DNA of 34,798 nt from CAYWGR01 sp964458015. Its GTDB lineage: Bacteria; Planctomycetota; Planctomycetia; Pirellulales; Thermoguttaceae. Where the stretch lies: assembly GCA_964458015.1 (NCBI GenBank), contig CAYWGR010000036.1:1-34798 (forward strand), read 5' to 3'. Positions 6,887 through 16,112 of the stretch are shown here, piece after piece (within the stretch, counting starts at the first letter, position 1; each line of letters starts with the position of its first letter). Below the pieces are notes generated by a model. The model was not told where the DNA came from. It saw nothing but the letters and a program-made list of their open reading frames with translations, and did not search any database. A program made the translations under genes and the position numbers.

Positions 6887-9800
6887 ATGGCCAGCCTCCG
6901 AAAGGATAAAAACCCCAAGGGCAAGCAACAAAAGCGGCAGCTTAAGCTGTCGCTGGTCGTATTGCTTGGGGTATTGACGCTTGCGTCGTTGGCGATTCCC
7001 TTGGCCATGGCGCAGCAAGCGATGCCGAAACCATCGCAGGAAGCCACGCCCGCCGGCCCGCCGCCCACCGACTCGCTGGCGGCCGCATCCCCCGCCGACA
7101 AGGTCGTGGATGTGAAGATCCAGGGGAACAAGTCGTTGCCCTTGAGCAAAATTCTGCCGCACATTCGCACCCGGCCCGGCCGGCCGTTCGACTTGGAGCA
7201 GATCGAAGAAGACGTTCGCCGGCTTGACCGTTCGCAAATGTTCGTCAATGTCAGAACCTATTGGCAGCAAGTAGCGGGCGGGCGCGTCGTAATTTTCGAT
7301 TTGATCGAACGGCCGTGCCTGATCGAGGAGCCCAAGTTCGTCGGCTGCAAGCAGATCCGGCGCAAAGTTTTGCAAAAAGAATCCGGGCTGAAAAAGGGCG
7401 ATGCGTTGGATCCGTCCGCGATCGAGGAAGCGCGTCGCAAGCTCGAAGAGTTTTATCATGGACGCGGTTTCACCGGCGCGCGCATCACGATGTTGGAAGG
7501 CGACAAGCCGGAAGATCGCCGCGTCATCTTCCTCATCAATGAAGGAACGAAACAGCGCGTCTGGACGGTTAATTTCATCGGCAACTCGATTGCCAGCGGA
7601 GAGCGTTTGAAAACGCAGATCCAATCGAAACCGCCGTTCCTGTGGCTCTTCAAAGGCGAGCTCGACCGCAAGCAAGTGGACGAGGACGTGGAGCGGTTGA
7701 CGGCCTATTATCGCGGGCTGGGCTTTTTCCGCGCCAGGATCGGCCGGGAAATGGAATTCAACGAGGAAGAAAACTGGGTGACCCTTACGTTCATCATCGA
7801 CGAAGGGCCGCGCTACAAAGTCCGCAACGTTTCGGTGATCGGCAACACGAAATACAGCAACGATCAGTTGATGGCCGACCTGAAGATGACGCGCGACAAT
7901 TTTTTCAACCAGGCGAAGATGTCCTCGGATGTGAACAAGCTTCAGGACATGTACGGCGGCATCGGTTACGTGTTTGCCGACGTGAAGGCCGATCCGCGGT
8001 TTTTGGAAGAAGAAAACCAGTTGGACATCGTTTATAACATCACCGAAGGCGACCGCTATCGCGTCGGCAAGATCGACGTGCATATCAAAGGCGATTACCC
8101 GCATACGCAAATTACCACGATCTTGAATCGCCTTTCGTTCAAGCCGGGCGATATCGTCGATATCCGCCAGGTGCGCGACAGCGAGCGGCGCATTAAGGCC
8201 AGCCAGTTGTTCGAGACCAATCCCGCGACGGGCAGCGTTCCGAAAATCGTCTTCAGCCCGCCCGACAAAGAGGAGGGCAAGGATCCTGAGGAACAGAGCG
8301 ACAGCGAGGTTGCTCGCCGCCCGAAGCCGCCGAAGTTCCGTGGGCAGAGCCCCGATCCCGCGCCGCGTGACCGCGACTTGACCGTCATTTTGGATTGCGG
8401 ACGCTATGTCGGCCCCATGGAGGGACAAGCGTCGGGTGTCGAACAACGAGAGGTGCGGAGTGCGGAGCAACAAGTGCAACGCACGCCTTTCGCGGCCTCC
8501 GGCACGGTCGCCTCAGAGGCGTCGAATCCCAGCGTTCAACAACGTTCGGACGACTTGATGCAAATGGCCGACGAATTGACGGCCGCGCTGGCTCGAAAAC
8601 AGCCGGAACCGTCGCGGGCCCGTTTGATTCCCATGCAATACACCGACACGGAGCCGAGCGCTTCCGCCCCGTCAAGCAGCGGCAATTCGTTGCGATGGAC
8701 AAGCGTTGCGCAACAGCCGGTGCAACAGACGTCCGCTTCGGGCCCCGCATTGCAGCCGGCCGACGCACAAACGGGTGCCGCCGAGACGGCCGCAATGCAG
8801 CCGGTCCAAGCGCCAGCGACGCAACCTGCCCAGGCCCCGACGACGCAGGCCTACGGTCAGCAGCAATGGCCCACGCAGTCGGGCACGCCGCAGCGACCGG
8901 TCGATTCGCCCGAGGGCGGATATATTCCGGGGCCGATTTTCAATCAGAATTCGTTCTTTAACGATGGACCGCCCGACGGCGGTGATTTCGCGCGTCCCGT
9001 GCCGTTCGGCATCAATGCGAATGAGACGATGACCGGCCGATTGATGTTTGGCGTCGGGGTGAACTCGGATTCCGGTTTGGTCGGCTCCGTGGTTTTGGAC
9101 GAGCAAAACTTCGACTGGACCCGCTTCCCGCAGAGCTGGGAGGATGTTCGCAACGCGACGGCATGGCGCGGCGCCGGGCAACGGTTCCGCATGGAGGCCG
9201 TGCCGGGCACGTCCACATCGCGGTATGCCGTGACGTTCCAAGAACCGTACTTGTTCAACACGCCTGTGGCCTTGGGCTTGAACGGCTACTTCTATCAACG
9301 TGCCTATACGGAATACGACGAACAGCGCATCGGCGGCCGCGCTTCGCTGGGATATCAATTCACGCCGGACTTATCCGGCAGCATTGCTTATCGCGGAGCA
9401 AAGATCAATATTACGGATCCGATCGACCCGGCGGTGCCCGACTTGGCCGAAGTGGTGGGGCGCGACTTGGCCTTGCATGGGTTCCAGCTTTCCATGACGC
9501 ACGATAAACGCGACAACGCCTTTTTGGCCACCGAAGGCCATTTGATCGAGGGCTCGATCGAGCAAGTGCTTGGTTCGTTCACGTATCCCCGCGCCGAATT
9601 GGATTTGCGCAAGTATTTCACGCTTCACGAACGGCCGGACGGTTCGGGCCGGCATGTGTTGAGCTTGGCCGCCCGCGCCGGCTATTCCGGCGACGATACG
9701 CCGATCTACGAACGGTTCTATGCCGGCGGTTATTCGACCATCCGCGGTTTCCAGTATCGCGGCGCATCGCCCTATGTGATCGGTCCGACCAATGGAAGCA

Positions 9801-10087
9801 TGGTGCGCGTGGGCGGCGATTTCCAGATGCTTGCCTCGGCCGAGTATCTGTTCCCCATTTCGGCCGACGATATGCTGCGCGGCGTTGTGTTCTGCGACAC
9901 GGGCACGGTCGAGCCGTCGATCACCGATTGGTCGAACAAATATCGCGTGGCCTGTGGTTTTGGATTGCGAATCGTCGTGCCGGCGATGGGCCCCGCGCCG
10001 ATTGCGTTGGACTTCGCTTTCCCGATCTCCTGGCAGCCCGGCGACAAGTCGGAACTGTTCAGCTTCTTCATGGGCTTCGGAAGGTAG
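6887..10087 (+). CDS. bamA: BamA-type outer-membrane protein assembly factor
   Basis: This 1066-residue protein starts with a basic N-region and a signal/anchor helix (20-42, ending AMAQQ). Five POTRA-like repeats follow, roughly 73-142, 145-221, 224-308, 311-388 and 391-455, each with the expected VxxIxGN and EGxRYxV phrases. A low-complexity linker rich in Gln, Pro, Ala and Ser (about 456-715) comes before the C-terminal Omp85/D15 beta-barrel (716-1066). The barrel has the GGYSTIRGFQYRG loop motif near its end, the conserved RGF tip. BamA inserts beta-barrel proteins into the outer membrane; five POTRAs is the usual number. The linker is absent from proteobacterial BamA (about 800 residues). 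The protein ends FFMGFGR rather than in an aromatic residue. A TamA-like or secondary Omp85 role is possible. Confidence 0.88.
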   Translation: MASLRKDKNPKGKQQKRQLKLSLVVLLGVLTLASLAIPLAMAQQAMPKPSQEATPAGPPPTDSLAAASPADKVVDVKIQGNKSLPLSKILPHIRTRPGRPFDLEQIEEDVRRLDRSQMFVNVRTYWQQVAGGRVVIFDLIERPCLIEEPKFVGCKQIRRKVLQKESGLKKGDALDPSAIEEARRKLEEFYHGRGFTGARITMLEGDKPEDRRVIFLINEGTKQRVWTVNFIGNSIASGERLKTQIQSKPPFLWLFKGELDRKQVDEDVERLTAYYRGLGFFRARIGREMEFNEEENWVTLTFIIDEGPRYKVRNVSVIGNTKYSNDQLMADLKMTRDNFFNQAKMSSDVNKLQDMYGGIGYVFADVKADPRFLEEENQLDIVYNITEGDRYRVGKIDVHIKGDYPHTQITTILNRLSFKPGDIVDIRQVRDSERRIKASQLFETNPATGSVPKIVFSPPDKEEGKDPEEQSDSEVARRPKPPKFRGQSPDPAPRDRDLTVILDCGRYVGPMEGQASGVEQREVRSAEQQVQRTPFAASGTVASEASNPSVQQRSDDLMQMADELTAALARKQPEPSRARLIPMQYTDTEPSASAPSSSGNSLRWTSVAQQPVQQTSASGPALQPADAQTGAAETAAMQPVQAPATQPAQAPTTQAYGQQQWPTQSGTPQRPVDSPEGGYIPGPIFNQNSFFNDGPPDGGDFARPVPFGINANETMTGRLMFGVGVNSDSGLVGSVVLDEQNFDWTRFPQSWEDVRNATAWRGAGQRFRMEAVPGTSTSRYAVTFQEPYLFNTPVALGLNGYFYQRAYTEYDEQRIGGRASLGYQFTPDLSGSIAYRGAKINITDPIDPAVPDLAEVVGRDLALHGFQLSMTHDKRDNAFLATEGHLIEGSIEQVLGSFTYPRAELDLRKYFTLHERPDGSGRHVLSLAARAGYSGDDTPIYERFYAGGYSTIRGFQYRGASPYVIGPTNGSMVRVGGDFQMLASAEYLFPISADDMLRGVVFCDTGTVEPSITDWSNKYRVACGFGLRIVVPAMGPAPIALDFAFPISWQPGDKSELFSFFMGFGR

Positions 10088-10123
10088 CCGTCTTCGTCGT
10101 CGAGCGATTTTCCAACCGCTTTC

Positions 10124-10190
10124 TGTCATCCTGAGCGAAGCGAAGGATCTCTGAAACCGCGCAGATTCTTCGCTCTGCTCGGAATGACAG
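10124..10190. repeat. Dispersed palindromic repeat, copy 1
   Basis: The left arm GTCATCCTGAGCGAAGCGAA plus GGATCT pairs with the right arm (10163-10189) around a loop of about 12 bases. It lies between the convergent bamA and radical SAM genes, where its transcript would form a hairpin from either strand and could end both. The same core recurs at 13983-14047 and 29994-30076, with a half copy at about 24436-24460. Confidence 0.75.
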
Positions 10191-10225
10191 ATGACCGAGA
10201 TAGGGAACTACGGAGCGACGTTGTT

Positions 10226-12028
10226 CTACACGCCTGCCAGCTCGCGTTTGCGGGCGTGGGCGGGTTGTGCGGCGACGGCCGGTTTGGCCGGCGGAGCAAT
10301 GGGCTCGGCCCAACGGCATACGGGCACTTCGGGCCGATCCGTCAGGGCCTCGTTCCGTTCGTAGATGGTCGGCGGCTCGTAGCTGAAGCCCTCGGCGAGC
10401 CGTTTTTCTTCCTTGCGAATCTGCCGCAATACCCAGCGGCCGCCGATGGCCGAAGCGAGGCGCGACTTCCAACCGAATTCGGCGTGCAATTCGCGCAACA
10501 ACGCCGACATCTTGGCGTACATCATCGGATTGTCGCGATAGTACAGTTTCGCGCCCGCGACGACGGCCGTAAATGTGGTGGCCAACTCGCGAACTTCCCA
10601 GGCGTAGCGACGGCGAACACGCGCATCGGGATGATTTTTGTGCCGCCGCCAACCGGCCAGCGTGGTGCGCACGATACGCACCGTGCTGGGGCCGTTGACT
10701 TCGAAATCGTGATTGAATGCCCGGAGCATGAATTCCGCCGATTGTTGGTCGTTGATATGGGGATGGCGATAGTTGAAAATCGACTGGCCGTGAATATCGC
10801 TCATGTGGAATTCGCTCTCATCCTTCATCACGCCCTTGGCCGAAAGCTCGGCGTGCAGGGGCGTGCCGGGGATGGGCGTGTAGAGCATGAACTGATGGAA
10901 GTCGGTGTCGTGCCGAGCGGCGTAGTCGATCGCCTCGTCGATATTCTCGGGCGTGTGGTTTTCGAGGCCGATGATCGTCGAGCCGAGGACGCGGATGCCG
11001 TTGGATTGCAGCTCGCGGACCAGTGCGAAGGTATCGACGCCGGTAAGCTTACAGTATTGGCTGTTGCATCCTTCGATGCCCATCCACACCCAGGAGATGC
11101 CCATGCGGACGAGTTGGTCTATCGAGTATGAGAGAATCACATTGGCCGAGCTGAAAACGTAGAGCGACCAGGCTTTGTTGTTCTGCTCCATGAGTTCCAA
11201 CAGACGTAGCGCTCGTTTGCGATGGAAGAGGAAGTTTTCGTCCATCATGAAGAACGAGGATACATGCATGTTCTTCTCAAGCTGCTCCATGATGGCGAAC
11301 AGTTCGTCGCCGGTCTGATAGAAGTTGACCGAGTGGCCCTTGCCGCCGAACATGGCCGAGGTGGAGCAGAAATTGCAGCCCAGGGGGCAGCCGACCGACG
11401 GGATGACCGTGGCGGCGACGTCGCCGGGCTTTTCTTTCGGCGTCACGCCCATATTGCGCGTGCCCATGCCGGAGGTGATCATCGGATGGCGCAGAGGCAG
11501 GCTGTCGTCTTCGCCCAGGTAGCGGCGGAACCAGCGAACGCCCTCGCCGCGGACAACGTGGTCGGCGTCGATGCGCTTGGCCAAATCAGGCACGTTGGCA
11601 ATGTGCCCGCCGATGACGATCTTGGCGTTCGGCTGATATTGCCGGATCAACTCGCACATCTTTTTGACTTTGTGGATGTTCGGAATAATCGAGGTGATGC
11701 CGATGACGTCGTATTGCCGGGTGCGCAGCTCCTCGATGAACCGGTCGAGAACCGGAAAGTCCAAGACGACGCAGGGGGCGCTGATATTCGCTTGGATCAG
11801 CATGATGCCCCAACTGCGATGGAACATCCGGAGCGAAAAGGCCCCTTGGGTGCGCGTGACTTGGTTATGGTAAAGCTCCATCGGGTTCAACCGACGGCTG
11901 CCGTACTCGTCGTCTTGGCCGTAGGGGCCGAAAACGCTCGTCAGCAGGACGCGGGCCTTCGTGCCCGCCGGATGGGTTGGTTGCGATTGTTGTTCCGGCG
12001 AAAGCACCGGGATATTGTTTGTTTTCAT
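10226..12028 (-). CDS. B12-binding-domain radical SAM protein
   Basis: This 600-residue protein has an N-terminal Rossmann-like B12-binding domain (about 85-175; DVIGITSIIPNI, then AKIVIGGHIANV) followed by a radical SAM domain. The 4Fe-4S motif CPLGCNFC is at C214, C218 and C221. Downstream are DENFLF, an SSANV strand and the LGSTIIGLENHTPENI segment typical of this superfamily. The DxHxxG cobalamin-ligand motif is not evident, so cobalamin may bind base-off or not at all. Members include methyltransferases and cyclases acting on lipids, bacteriochlorophyll or peptides; the substrate cannot be read here. The C-terminal 100 residues are basic and end in a Pro/Ala tail. It is divergent from the sensor kinase gene. 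Confidence 0.85.
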   Translation of the reverse strand: MKTNNIPVLSPEQQSQPTHPAGTKARVLLTSVFGPYGQDDEYGSRRLNPMELYHNQVTRTQGAFSLRMFHRSWGIMLIQANISAPCVVLDFPVLDRFIEELRTRQYDVIGITSIIPNIHKVKKMCELIRQYQPNAKIVIGGHIANVPDLAKRIDADHVVRGEGVRWFRRYLGEDDSLPLRHPMITSGMGTRNMGVTPKEKPGDVAATVIPSVGCPLGCNFCSTSAMFGGKGHSVNFYQTGDELFAIMEQLEKNMHVSSFFMMDENFLFHRKRALRLLELMEQNNKAWSLYVFSSANVILSYSIDQLVRMGISWVWMGIEGCNSQYCKLTGVDTFALVRELQSNGIRVLGSTIIGLENHTPENIDEAIDYAARHDTDFHQFMLYTPIPGTPLHAELSAKGVMKDESEFHMSDIHGQSIFNYRHPHINDQQSAEFMLRAFNHDFEVNGPSTVRIVRTTLAGWRRHKNHPDARVRRRYAWEVRELATTFTAVVAGAKLYYRDNPMMYAKMSALLRELHAEFGWKSRLASAIGGRWVLRQIRKEEKRLAEGFSYEPPTIYERNEALTDRPEVPVCRWAEPIAPPAKPAVAAQPAHARKRELAGV

Positions 12029-12220
12029 AGCTAATTCTCCCTGTTGTCGGACCTTATTTCGATTATAGATGTTGTCGCCCCGATCCCAATAGTCACTGCG
12101 TATATGTTGTGTAATAGGTTCGTAATTGTTCGGCGAGAACCGCTGAAGAGAACGATTGGGGCGGTTGGAAGCACCCCCCTGCTTGACGGTTACCCCCTGC
12201 TTTTGTTATGTTTCAGTTCC

Positions 12221-13153
12221 ATGTCGAAACGTCGCCCTCTTAGTACGCCCATTCTGCTTGCAATCGGTATGATCGCCTTGCTGGTGATCCTGATCGTCGG
12301 CTGGGTGATCCTGGCCGTCGTGGGCGCGGTGAAGGATTCCGATCTCTCGGGCATGTATTGGGCCATGTTGCCCATCGGCGCGGTCTTTATGATCTTGTTG
12401 GTGGTCGGTGTGGTTTTGTATTTAATCCTTTCGATCAAGGCCATCAATCTCACCCAGCGTCAATCAAACTTCATCGACAGCGTTACCCACGAATTGAAAT
12501 CGCCGATCGCATCGATGAAACTGTATCTGCAAACCTTGAGCCGCCATCAGGTCGACCAGCAGGTGCAGGCCGACTTCCATCGTTTCATGCTCGAAGACCT
12601 CGAACGGCTCGATCATCTGATCAATCAGATGCTCGATGCAGGCCGGCTCGATGCGGAACCGTCGGAAGAGGAAAACGAGGATGTGAATCTCGCCGAATTG
12701 CTCCGCGAGTGCGCGGGCTCGGTATGCATGAACTACCGCGTTTCGGCCGATGTCGTGCAACTCGATCTTCAACCCGGCACGGTCGTCGGCCGCCGCATCG
12801 ATTTGGATATCCTCTTTCGCAACTTGATCGACAACGCCGTGAAATACTCCGGCACGCCGCCCAAGGTCCATGTCAGTCTTAACACCGACGACAACGGCCG
12901 CATTCTGGTGCGTATTGCCGACAATGGCCGCGGCATTCCAAATCACCTGCGTCGCAAAATTTTCGGGCGTTTCGTCCGGCTCGGATCCGAATTGGAACGC
13001 GAAAAGCCCGGCACGGGCCTGGGGCTTTACATTGCGCGGACGTTGGTGCGCCGCCATCACGGCCGGATCCGCGTTCGCGACCCTGAAACAGGGCCGGGCA
13101 GCGTTTTTGAAGTTCAACTGCGTGGCCGACCCGCAAATCAAAAAGCCGTTTAG
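12221..13153 (+). CDS. Sensor histidine kinase
   Basis: This 310-residue kinase has two N-terminal membrane helices (about 11-35 and 47-71) with only a short periplasmic loop. The HisKA dimerisation domain has the phosphoacceptor H90 in FIDSVTHELKSPI. The HATPase domain has an N-box (NLIDNAVKYS, near 201-210), G1 (ADNGRGI, 233-239) and G2 (GTGLGLYIA, 264-272). The loop is too small for a periplasmic sensor domain, so it probably senses membrane state or a partner protein. I chose ATG 12221 because it directly precedes the first helix; the same frame is open to 12044 but reads unlike protein. The response regulator starts 33 bases downstream, so they form one two-component operon. Confidence 0.92.
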   Translation: MSKRRPLSTPILLAIGMIALLVILIVGWVILAVVGAVKDSDLSGMYWAMLPIGAVFMILLVVGVVLYLILSIKAINLTQRQSNFIDSVTHELKSPIASMKLYLQTLSRHQVDQQVQADFHRFMLEDLERLDHLINQMLDAGRLDAEPSEEENEDVNLAELLRECAGSVCMNYRVSADVVQLDLQPGTVVGRRIDLDILFRNLIDNAVKYSGTPPKVHVSLNTDDNGRILVRIADNGRGIPNHLRRKIFGRFVRLGSELEREKPGTGLGLYIARTLVRRHHGRIRVRDPETGPGSVFEVQLRGRPANQKAV

Positions 13154-13186
13154 CGGTCGCCGGTACAAGCGACCTCCCCATGTTTT

Positions 13187-13939
13187 ATGTCCAACAATAA
13201 CGAACATATTCTGGTTGTCGAAGATGAAGCCCATTTGGCCACCGGTATCCGCTACAATCTCGTGGCCGAGGGCTATCGGGTGACGATCGTCGGCGACGGT
13301 CCTGCGGCCATGAAGATCCTGCAAGAAGGGAACGATCCCGTCGATCTCGTGATTCTCGACCTCATGCTGCCGGGCATGAGCGGCTATGCGGTTTGCGAAG
13401 CTCTTCGGGCTTTCGACATGCTCACGCCGGTGTTAATTCTCACCGCCAGGACGCTGACCGAAGACCGGACTCGCGGTTTTGACGTTGGCGCGAACCAGTA
13501 TCTGACCAAGCCGTTCGATCTCGACGAGTTTATCAGCCGCGTGAAAAATTTGCTGACTTTTCACGGCCACCGCGAGGCGCATGGTTGGAAAGCCCCCGGC
13601 GGCATCGTTTCGTTCGAGTTTGCGAATGCAAAAATCAATTTCGAGACGTTCGAGGTCACGGTCCGCGACGAGCCCGTTCGCTTAACGCAGCTCGAAATGA
13701 CGCTGCTGCGTTATTTTGTCGAAAACGAAAGCCGTGTGATTCCGCGTCGCGAACTTTTGGAAAAGGTTTGGGGGATGCCCGGCACGATCAACACGCGCGC
13801 GCCTGATCAATTCATCCGCCGGCTCCGCAAAACCTTTGAGCCCGATCCCGCCCAGCCTCGGCATTTCCTCACCATTCGCGATGCCGGCTATCGTTTTGTG
13901 GCAAACCCGGAAGAGACTGACGCCGCAAGCGAAGAATAG
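13187..13939 (+). CDS. OmpR-family response regulator
   Basis: This 250-residue regulator has a receiver domain (7-122) with acidic pocket E12/D13, phosphoacceptor D58 (VILDLML), T86 and K108 (LTKPF). A winged-helix DNA-binding domain (about 145-240) contains RRELLEKVWG and the recognition segment RAPDQFIRRLRKTFE. It is the cognate partner of the upstream kinase. The two proteins are of normal length and carry all key residues, so the pathway should be active. Its target genes are unknown. A palindromic repeat lies 20 bases downstream. Confidence 0.93.
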   Translation: MSNNNEHILVVEDEAHLATGIRYNLVAEGYRVTIVGDGPAAMKILQEGNDPVDLVILDLMLPGMSGYAVCEALRAFDMLTPVLILTARTLTEDRTRGFDVGANQYLTKPFDLDEFISRVKNLLTFHGHREAHGWKAPGGIVSFEFANAKINFETFEVTVRDEPVRLTQLEMTLLRYFVENESRVIPRRELLEKVWGMPGTINTRAPDQFIRRLRKTFEPDPAQPRHFLTIRDAGYRFVANPEETDAASEE

Positions 13940-14370
13940 AGAAGGCTCTTTTTAAGTGGTTTCTGTTGCGGAAAGCTAAATTGTCATTCTGAGTGCAGCG
14001 AAGAATCTCGTAAAATGTGGAAGATTCTTCGCTGCGCTCAGAATGACTCCCGGCCTATGGCGTTTCCGCAACGGAAACTAAGTGGGAGGCTGGGCAACTC
14101 TCTATGTGGGTTAAAACAGCAACCGGAATGTATAGGCGTTAAGTTTGATACATTTCTCCCACCCATCCGAGTGTTAGGCAAAGCCTTTTTTCTGAAAAAG
14201 GTATAGTTGTTAATAATAGCCCAGGGCGGCAGGGCCGCCGACCAATGCGAGCTACCGCTCGGCTTGCTCCCATTCGCTCCGGTTGGTCGCTAAACTTTGT
14301 TCAAAACTTCACGATCTTTAGGGTTAGCAATCCAAGGTGCCGAAAACAACTGCTTGGCCGGAGTTGCATC
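13940..14370. other. Spacer with nested palindromes
   Basis: There is no credible gene. The left third is a 120-bp nested palindrome (listed separately). A second imperfect palindrome with arms at 14239-14252 and 14276-14289 (about 11 of 14) surrounds a C+T-rich loop. A T-rich hairpin, CCTTTTTTCTGAAAAAGG, lies at 14184-14201. Confidence 0.5.
13959..14078. repeat. Nested palindrome: dispersed core inside a second inverted repeat
   Basis: Outer arms 13959-13974 (GTTTCTGTTGCGGAAA) and 14063-14078 (TTTCCGCAACGGAAAC) pair with one mismatch. Inside, arms 13983-14008 and 14022-14047 pair almost perfectly and belong to the same core family as 10124-10190. It lies directly after the response-regulator gene and could serve as its terminator. 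Confidence 0.8.
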
Positions 14371-15078
14371 ATGAAAAGCCATGCCGAAGAAATTCTGCGT
14401 TGGGTTACGATCTTCGTCTGTGCGGCAGGCAGTGCGTGGCAACTGGCGGCCAGCAGATATGCCCTGATGGGTTGGAATAGCGATTGGCTTACCAAGCTTT
14501 TTCAATTCAGTATTCACGCCCTGCTGGCCGGTCCGTTCCTGGCCGGCATTTATTTTTGCTTTCGACGCGAGTACCGCAAACTGTTCCTTGTTTTAGGGGC
14601 CGTGGGCGCCATCTTTCTTTTCTGCATCTTCATGGCCTTGCCTGAACGCTTGGGCCTCGATCGATATTTCGAAAGCAACCTGGGCAACATCGAAAAAGTT
14701 CGCGTTCGATCCTGGATCCATTTCCTGGCAGGGCCTTACTATGTCCTCGCCATGTTCGGCCCTATCATTATTGCGGCTTGGTTCTACCGTGTGTGTCGCT
14801 ACTTGGCCTACCATAAGCTGCACATTCTCAAAGAGGGCGAACCGCACGATCCGAAAACGCGGTCCACACGTTGGCTTCTCTGGGCCGGCGTACTTTGCAT
14901 GATGCTTCCTTCCGTGGCCGGATTGTTCATCACGTTTAACAACATTACCGCCGCCTATTCGCCTGATCAGATGGACGAATGGCTCTATTGGACCGTCGGC
15001 CTCGGAAACATCGGCATCCTCTTGCTTTTCCTCGGTTTGGTCCGCCGCCGCCCCGTCCCGCTGCCGGTGCATAGGTAG
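14371..15078 (+). CDS. Six-helix membrane protein of unknown function
   Basis: This 235-residue protein has about six membrane segments (8-28, 45-65, 70-90, 113-138, 168-190, 206-226), with charged loops between helices 4 and 5 (EGEPHDPKTRSTR) and a short basic C-terminus. I do not recognise the family. ATG 14371 is chosen because the upstream 42 codons of the same frame read through palindromic spacer. The gene stands alone between palindromes, about 210 bp before the DUF1638 gene. Confidence 0.7.
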   Translation: MKSHAEEILRWVTIFVCAAGSAWQLAASRYALMGWNSDWLTKLFQFSIHALLAGPFLAGIYFCFRREYRKLFLVLGAVGAIFLFCIFMALPERLGLDRYFESNLGNIEKVRVRSWIHFLAGPYYVLAMFGPIIIAAWFYRVCRYLAYHKLHILKEGEPHDPKTRSTRWLLWAGVLCMMLPSVAGLFITFNNITAAYSPDQMDEWLYWTVGLGNIGILLLFLGLVRRRPVPLPVHR

Positions 15079-15217
15079 CTGCTCCGCATATTGATGCCAA
15101 TACGCCGGAGTGTCGAAATGCTGCGAAATAGCATGCGTCTTCCGCCTCTTTTGGGGCTATTCCTTGCCCTCGACAACATTCCCCGTAAAATGCATCATAG
15201 TAGTTGGCCTGCATATT

Positions 15218-15252
15218 GCTGAAAGCTGACGGCTGATAGCTGAGCACTGATC
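15218..15252. repeat. Short AGCTGA-type low-complexity repeat
   Basis: Phrases such as GCTGAAAGCTGACGGCTGAT repeat a unit close to AGCTGA. It lies in the spacer before the DUF1638 gene and is of the same general type as the phrase repeats at 4763-4797 and 28806-28976. Confidence 0.45.
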
Positions 15253-15291
15253 ACAGAAAACTCCCCTTCTTAACTGCAACGAGACGCTGCC

Positions 15292-16032
15292 TTGCACCTG
15301 AAACTCATTGCCTGCGAAATTCTTTACCGCGAGTGCTGTGCCGCCGCCGCACGCTCGATCAATCGGGTGGATGTCGAATTTCTGCCCAAAGGGCTGCATG
15401 ACATGGGCCAGTCGGGCATGTCGGCCCGATTGGCCGAGGCTGTCACGGCCGTCGATCAGGCGAAGTATGACGCCGTCTTGCTCGGCTACGGTCTTTGCAG
15501 CAATGGCCTGCTGGGGCTTGCGGCTCGGGATGTTCCGCTGGTGGTTCCTCGTGCGCACGACTGCATTACGCTGTTCCTAGGGAACAAGGAGCGGTATCTT
15601 GAATATTTCCATGCGCACCCCGGCGTGTATTTCAAAACGAGCGGCTGGATCGAACGAGGCGAAGGCTTAGCCCAATACAGCCAAGACTCGATCCAGCAAA
15701 AAGCCGGCATGACGCAAAGCTACGAGGAACTCGTGGCCAAATACGGCGAAGACAACGCGAAGTTTCTCTACGAGCAACTCTGCAATATGACGCGCAATTA
15801 CAGCGGCCTGGCCTTCATCCAGATGGGCATCGAGCCTGATGACCGCTTCGAGCGCCAAGCCCGGGAAGAAGCGTCGGAACGCGGTTGGAAGTTCGAGAAA
15901 GTCGCCGGCGACATGGCCTTGATCCAGCAGTTGCTCGACGGCCCTTGGGCGGAAGATCGTTTCCTGGTCATCCCGCCGGGCAGCCATGTTGCGCCGAGTT
16001 ACGATGAAAATGTCATCAAAGCAAAATCGTAA
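15292..16032 (+). CDS. DUF1638 domain-containing protein
   Basis: This 246-residue protein matches the DUF1638 family: an N-terminal LIACEIL strand with nearby cysteines (ECC), DAVLLGYGLCSNG, VPRAHDCITLFLG, and a C-terminal GDMALIQQLLDGPW with a FLVIPPG ending. In other genomes the family is often near corrinoid-dependent methyltransferase genes; no such neighbour is present here. The conserved cysteines, histidine and acidic residues suggest metal or cofactor binding. That is inference. The start is a TTG at 15292, chosen because the conserved strand follows at once and no ATG or GTG fits better. Confidence 0.8.
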   Translation: MHLKLIACEILYRECCAAAARSINRVDVEFLPKGLHDMGQSGMSARLAEAVTAVDQAKYDAVLLGYGLCSNGLLGLAARDVPLVVPRAHDCITLFLGNKERYLEYFHAHPGVYFKTSGWIERGEGLAQYSQDSIQQKAGMTQSYEELVAKYGEDNAKFLYEQLCNMTRNYSGLAFIQMGIEPDDRFERQAREEASERGWKFEKVAGDMALIQQLLDGPWAEDRFLVIPPGSHVAPSYDENVIKAKS

Positions 16033-16112
16033 AGGCTGGCTGATCGGTTTGCGAAGACCCACCAAGAGTTTGTGCAACCTTGACCCGCTACGGTGAGAAA
16101 TGCGGGTTAGCC

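Noticed and set aside
6689..8479. 596-codon frame on the minus strand opposite bamA
   Set aside because: It is the antisense of a clear POTRA protein, has no recognisable motif, and is Arg/Ala/Leu-rich as expected of a shadow frame in GC-rich DNA.
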